A stretch of DNA of 64,000 nucleotides, from contig NZ_ACFY01000021.1 in assembly GCF_000174195.1 (NCBI RefSeq), positions 1-64,000 of the forward strand, given 5' to 3'. The position numbers were made by a program, and so were the translations under genes. Every line of letters starts with the position of its first letter. Position 1 is the stretch's first letter. This DNA is from Roseburia inulinivorans DSM 16841. Lineage in GTDB: Bacteria > Bacillota > Clostridia > Lachnospirales > Lachnospiraceae. Of the stretch, positions 61,119 to 64,000 are shown piece after piece. The notes under the pieces were generated by a model that saw nothing but the letters and a program-made list of their open reading frames with translations, did not search any database and was not told where the DNA came from.

Positions 61119-62786
61119 ATGGGAGTTCATGGATCAAATGACGTGGTAAACGCATGGAAACAGGAAGTTTTGAACAGCAGAGGAAAGGACGCAGAGCATA
61201 CACTCAAATGCTGTCTTGATATAGAACGGTATGCAAAGGAACATAAAGATGCGGCACTTCTTGGTTTTGCATATTTTTACAGTGGGGAAACTTACTATCT
61301 GCTGAATGATGTGGAGCACATGTTCCACAACATTGCGCAGGCAATCCATCTGTTAGGACAGACCGGACAGTGGGAGCTGATCGCAAGGTCTTACAACCTG
61401 ATGGCAATCTCTTCTGTCAACAAGGGAAATGTGTCTGCAGCGATGGATTACTATCTGACAGGATTGAATTACTGTCGTAAATATGGGATTACTAAGATGG
61501 AGATCAGCATCATGCAGAATCTTGGTAATCTGTACATGGAAAATGGTGTGTATCACGAGGCACAAAGTTATTTCGAAAAGGCTCATTCATACTGCAGAAG
61601 TAATCCAGATGTGAAGGAAAATTATGTCGGACTGATGGCCAGTTACGTGAATCTGGCACGCTGCTATATGCTGCAGGGGATGTTAGATAAGACACATGCT
61701 TATATAGAAAAACTGGATGCGGAATGTGCGTCTTATTATGAGGACATAGATATTTTATATGTGGACTGCCTGAAGGCAAGGTATTATCATCTGATCCACA
61801 ATTATGTGAGACGAGATGCACAGATCCAGGAGATTGTGGAAATAATCAATAAAAATGTGCAGATCATGGAGGTGTTTGACGACCTTTGTGATTTTTGCGG
61901 GCTGATGCTGGAGATCGGCCGGGATGATGTGTTGTGGATGATCGTTGAGAAGCTGGATCGGATCGTGAAAGATTCAGGTGTGATCAATCTGCAGCGCAGA
62001 GTCATTTCCATTAAGATCAAAGGCTACCGCAAGAATCAGGACAATGCAGGTTATCTGCAGGCAGCTGGTCTGTATTATGAGCTTTCCGAGATCATGGAGC
62101 GCGAGAACAAAGATATGATCGTCAACATGCTTTATGTCAGAAGTTCTCTCGAACGTGCAAATGAGAGCCGCAGGGAGATGGAAGCAGTCAATGTGAAGCT
62201 GCTGAAACAGTCGGAGACAGATCAGATGACCGGACTGGCAAACCGTTACCGCCTGAATGATTATTCGGACAAAGTATTAGATTACTGTTATGAACACAGG
62301 CTTCCGCTTGCAATGGAGATTTTAGATATTGACTTTTTTAAGCAGTATAATGACAATTATGGACATCAGCAGGGCGATGAGTGCATTATAGCAATTGCAG
62401 ATGAGCTGAAAAAAATGGAAGACAGACAGACGTTCTGTGCGAGATATGGCGGAGATGAATTTATTATCATTTACGCAGGTGCAAGTGCGGAGGAAGTGTA
62501 CGCGAAGGCAGCTGCACTCCGGCAGAATATTATGGATCTGAAACTGGAGCATTTATATTCCAAGGCTTTGCCGATCGTGACGATCTCCCAGGGAATTTCG
62601 TATGGAGTTCCGGAGAACGGAAACAGGAGCTGGGATTTTCTACATACTGCAGATATGCTGTTATATCAGGTAAAGAAGAGAAGCAGAAATGATATCTGTA
62701 TTGCGGATATTCGTGGGCAGGAGCTGGATTTATCCTCAAAAACAGGAAAAAGTGGAACCTTAGAGGAAAATTGGCATAAGTTATAA
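61119..62786 (+). CDS. TPR-GGDEF diguanylate cyclase
   Basis: A 555-residue protein. Residues 1-370 are tetratricopeptide repeats (LLGFAYFYSGETYYLLNDVE; QNLGNLYMENGVYHEAQSYF). A linker coiled coil leads to the GGDEF domain (about 375-545): DQMTGLANRYRLNDY, DIDFFKQYNDNYGHQQGDEC and the intact RYGGDEF site at 444-448. It makes c-di-GMP in the cytosol, controlling motility versus sessility. There is no visible receiver or membrane sensor; the TPRs are likely the input. It has no operon partner here. Confidence 0.93.
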   Translation: MGVHGSNDVVNAWKQEVLNSRGKDAEHTLKCCLDIERYAKEHKDAALLGFAYFYSGETYYLLNDVEHMFHNIAQAIHLLGQTGQWELIARSYNLMAISSVNKGNVSAAMDYYLTGLNYCRKYGITKMEISIMQNLGNLYMENGVYHEAQSYFEKAHSYCRSNPDVKENYVGLMASYVNLARCYMLQGMLDKTHAYIEKLDAECASYYEDIDILYVDCLKARYYHLIHNYVRRDAQIQEIVEIINKNVQIMEVFDDLCDFCGLMLEIGRDDVLWMIVEKLDRIVKDSGVINLQRRVISIKIKGYRKNQDNAGYLQAAGLYYELSEIMERENKDMIVNMLYVRSSLERANESRREMEAVNVKLLKQSETDQMTGLANRYRLNDYSDKVLDYCYEHRLPLAMEILDIDFFKQYNDNYGHQQGDECIIAIADELKKMEDRQTFCARYGGDEFIIIYAGASAEEVYAKAAALRQNIMDLKLEHLYSKALPIVTISQGISYGVPENGNRSWDFLHTADMLLYQVKKRSRNDICIADIRGQELDLSSKTGKSGTLEENWHKL

Positions 62787-63088
62787 TGAGCAATCCGCAA
62801 TCGAACTATTGCTACGGCAGCTTTTTTTAGAGGTGACGGGCATATCACATTTTTACAGGGGAAAAACAGAAATACATGTGGAGTGTACGACGACTGGATT
62901 TTGCTTGGATATGGATGAAAAACAGGGAGTATTCGATTGCTTTTCATATTAACCCAGCTTTCTTTTTCATGGAAGCCGGGGTACATAGATCGTGCCGGAT
63001 GTGATACGGGTATTCTGACAAAATAGTTGACAAAATGGCGACAATATGCTAACGTATACGACTGCGCATTCGCACGAAAGGAAAATAT
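62787..63088. other. Intergenic region before the DEAD-box gene
   Basis: About 300 nt without a gene. It has a T7 run (near 62821-62827) preceded by a weak GCAAT/ATTGC stem, and a stem-loop CCCAGCTTTC/GGAAGCCGGG (62953-62980) with an A-C mismatch. TTGACA at 63027-63032 could be a -35 for the helicase gene, but the -10 at 17-nt spacing (TAACGT) is poor. DEAD-box genes of this type often have long leaders. Nothing else is visible. Confidence 0.5.
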
Positions 63089-64000
63089 ATGGAAACAGTA
63101 AGATTTGATGAATTAGATTTATATCCACAGGTACTCCGTGCTATCAAAGAGATGGGATTTGAAGAGGCGACTCCGATCCAGAGTCAGGCGATCCCGGTTG
63201 TGATGTCAGGAGTTGATGTGATCGGACAGGCACAGACAGGAACCGGAAAGACAGCATCTTTTGGTATCCCGGTGCTTCACAAAGTAGACCCAAATAATAA
63301 AAAGACACAGGTGATCATCCTTTCACCAACCAGAGAGCTTGCGATCCAGGTGTCGGAAGAAATCCGTAAATTAAGCAAATATATGCATGGCGTGAAAATC
63401 CTTCCGGTATACGGCGGACAGGATATCAACCGTCAGATCAAGGCATTAAAAGGTGGTGCACAGATCATTATCGGTACACCGGGACGTGTCATGGATCATC
63501 TCCGCAGAAAAACAATCCGCTGCGAGGCAGTCAATACGATTGTTTTAGACGAGGCGGACGAGATGCTGAACATGGGATTCCGTGAGGATATCGAGACGAT
63601 TTTGGAATATATCCCGGAAGAGGGAAGACAGACGGTTCTGTTTTCTGCGACCATGCCAAAGCCGATTTTAGATATCACAAAGAAATATCAGCATGACGCA
63701 GTGACCATTAAGGTGGTAAAAAAAGAACTGACCGTGCCAAGCATTGAGCAGTATTATTATGATGTCAAACGCAAGGACAAGACCGAAGTTCTGACAAGAC
63801 TGTTAGATTACTATAATCCAAAGCTTTCCCTCGTATTCTGTAATACTAAGAAAATGGTGGACGAGCTTTCCGAGGAGTTAAAGAGCCGCGGTTATATGGC
63901 AGAAGGACTTCACGGCGATATGAAGCAGGCACAGCGTGACCGTGTCATGAAAGCATTCCGCTCCGGACGTGTGGAAATCCTGATTGCTACAGATGTTGCT
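63089..64000 (+). CDS. DEAD-box ATP-dependent RNA helicase (3' end beyond window)
   Basis: The first 304 codons are present, from ATG 63089 with AAAGGAAA upstream to the window edge. The Q-motif region is FEEATPIQSQAIPVVMSG. Walker A is AQTGTGKT, then PTRELAIQV, the DEAD motif IVLDEADEMLNMGF, and the SAT motif LFSATMPKPI. The second RecA domain has begun (LVFCNTKKMVDELSEEL; HGDMKQAQRDRVM). It resembles CshA/DeaD-type helicases acting in RNA decay and ribosome assembly. The gene is cut by the window edge, not broken. Confidence 0.93.
   Translation, partial: METVRFDELDLYPQVLRAIKEMGFEEATPIQSQAIPVVMSGVDVIGQAQTGTGKTASFGIPVLHKVDPNNKKTQVIILSPTRELAIQVSEEIRKLSKYMHGVKILPVYGGQDINRQIKALKGGAQIIIGTPGRVMDHLRRKTIRCEAVNTIVLDEADEMLNMGFREDIETILEYIPEEGRQTVLFSATMPKPILDITKKYQHDAVTIKVVKKELTVPSIEQYYYDVKRKDKTEVLTRLLDYYNPKLSLVFCNTKKMVDELSEELKSRGYMAEGLHGDMKQAQRDRVMKAFRSGRVEILIATDVA

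Noticed and set aside
1..64000. CRISPR arrays, tRNA, rRNA, insertion sequences or integrases
   Set aside because: No regularly spaced repeats, no cloverleaf-like sequences and no transposase or recombinase motifs were found despite the mosaic look of the island.

Overview
The window reads as chromosome from a motile, spore-forming, AT-rich Firmicute, most likely a gut Lachnospiraceae of the Roseburia/Agathobacter type. The reasons are a flaG-fliD-fliS-flagellin block with a Lachnospiraceae-style flagellin, SpoIID and SpoIIQ-like sporulation genes, PD-(D/E)XK/AAA genes typical of gut Clostridia, and a low GC content that drops further in the middle. The organism is inferred from gene content only; no rRNA or tRNA is present. 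LAYOUT. (1) 1-6130: end of an unidentified gene, a histidine phosphatase, then flaG, fliD, fliS, a FliT-like chaperone candidate and flagellin. Flagellin has a sigma-28 promoter, a leader hairpin with GGA in the loop, a strong Shine-Dalgarno and a terminator. (2) 6144-42555: a very large flagellin-glycosylation island. It holds a Maf-type flagellin glycosyltransferase, four CgeB-like glycosyltransferases, several GT2 enzymes, a CDP-glycerol-type transferase, methyltransferase-like proteins, and genes for every step of the pseudaminic acid pathway (pseB 10869, pseH candidate 16579, pseF 23279, pseI 23991, pseG 25046, pseC 28510). It also holds an amidotransferase/HisH/HisF trio of the kind that makes acetamidino sugars, and a decoration cluster (DegT aminotransferase, WbqC, radical SAM, pyruvyl transferase, GNAT, SGNH hydrolase-like, DUF1919). 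Gene relics lie among them, including probable flagellin methylase remnants. (3) 40393-56110: an island of probable defence genes: a DUF2971 protein, a frameshifted KAP NTPase, a Sll1717-type P-loop ATPase, two AAA-ATPase-like/PD-(D/E)XK proteins, and a complete Wadjet system (jetA-jetB-jetC-jetD) closely spaced behind them. (4) 56123-64000: housekeeping and sporulation genes: a methyltransferase, a small protein, ksgA, a 550-bp degenerate inverted repeat, spoIID-like, spoIIQ-like, a TPR-GGDEF diguanylate cyclase and the start of a DEAD-box helicase. HOW THE GENES WORK TOGETHER. Flagellin is exported with FliS/FliT-type chaperones and capped by FliD. The island would build CMP-pseudaminic acid and other activated sugars, Maf would attach them to flagellin Ser/Thr, and the other transferases would extend and decorate the glycan. 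The flagellin leader and the pseB leader share one architecture, a GC-rich hairpin with GGA in the loop just before an AGGAG Shine-Dalgarno. This suggests CsrA (FliW-antagonised) coordination of flagellin and its sugar. ODDITIES. fliD, the sugar amidotransferase and the HisH-like gene each carry a -1 frame break inside an A6 run that one added A would repair; the KAP gene has a +1 break in an A-rich stretch. Several convergent gene pairs share palindromic terminators that contain their stop codons.
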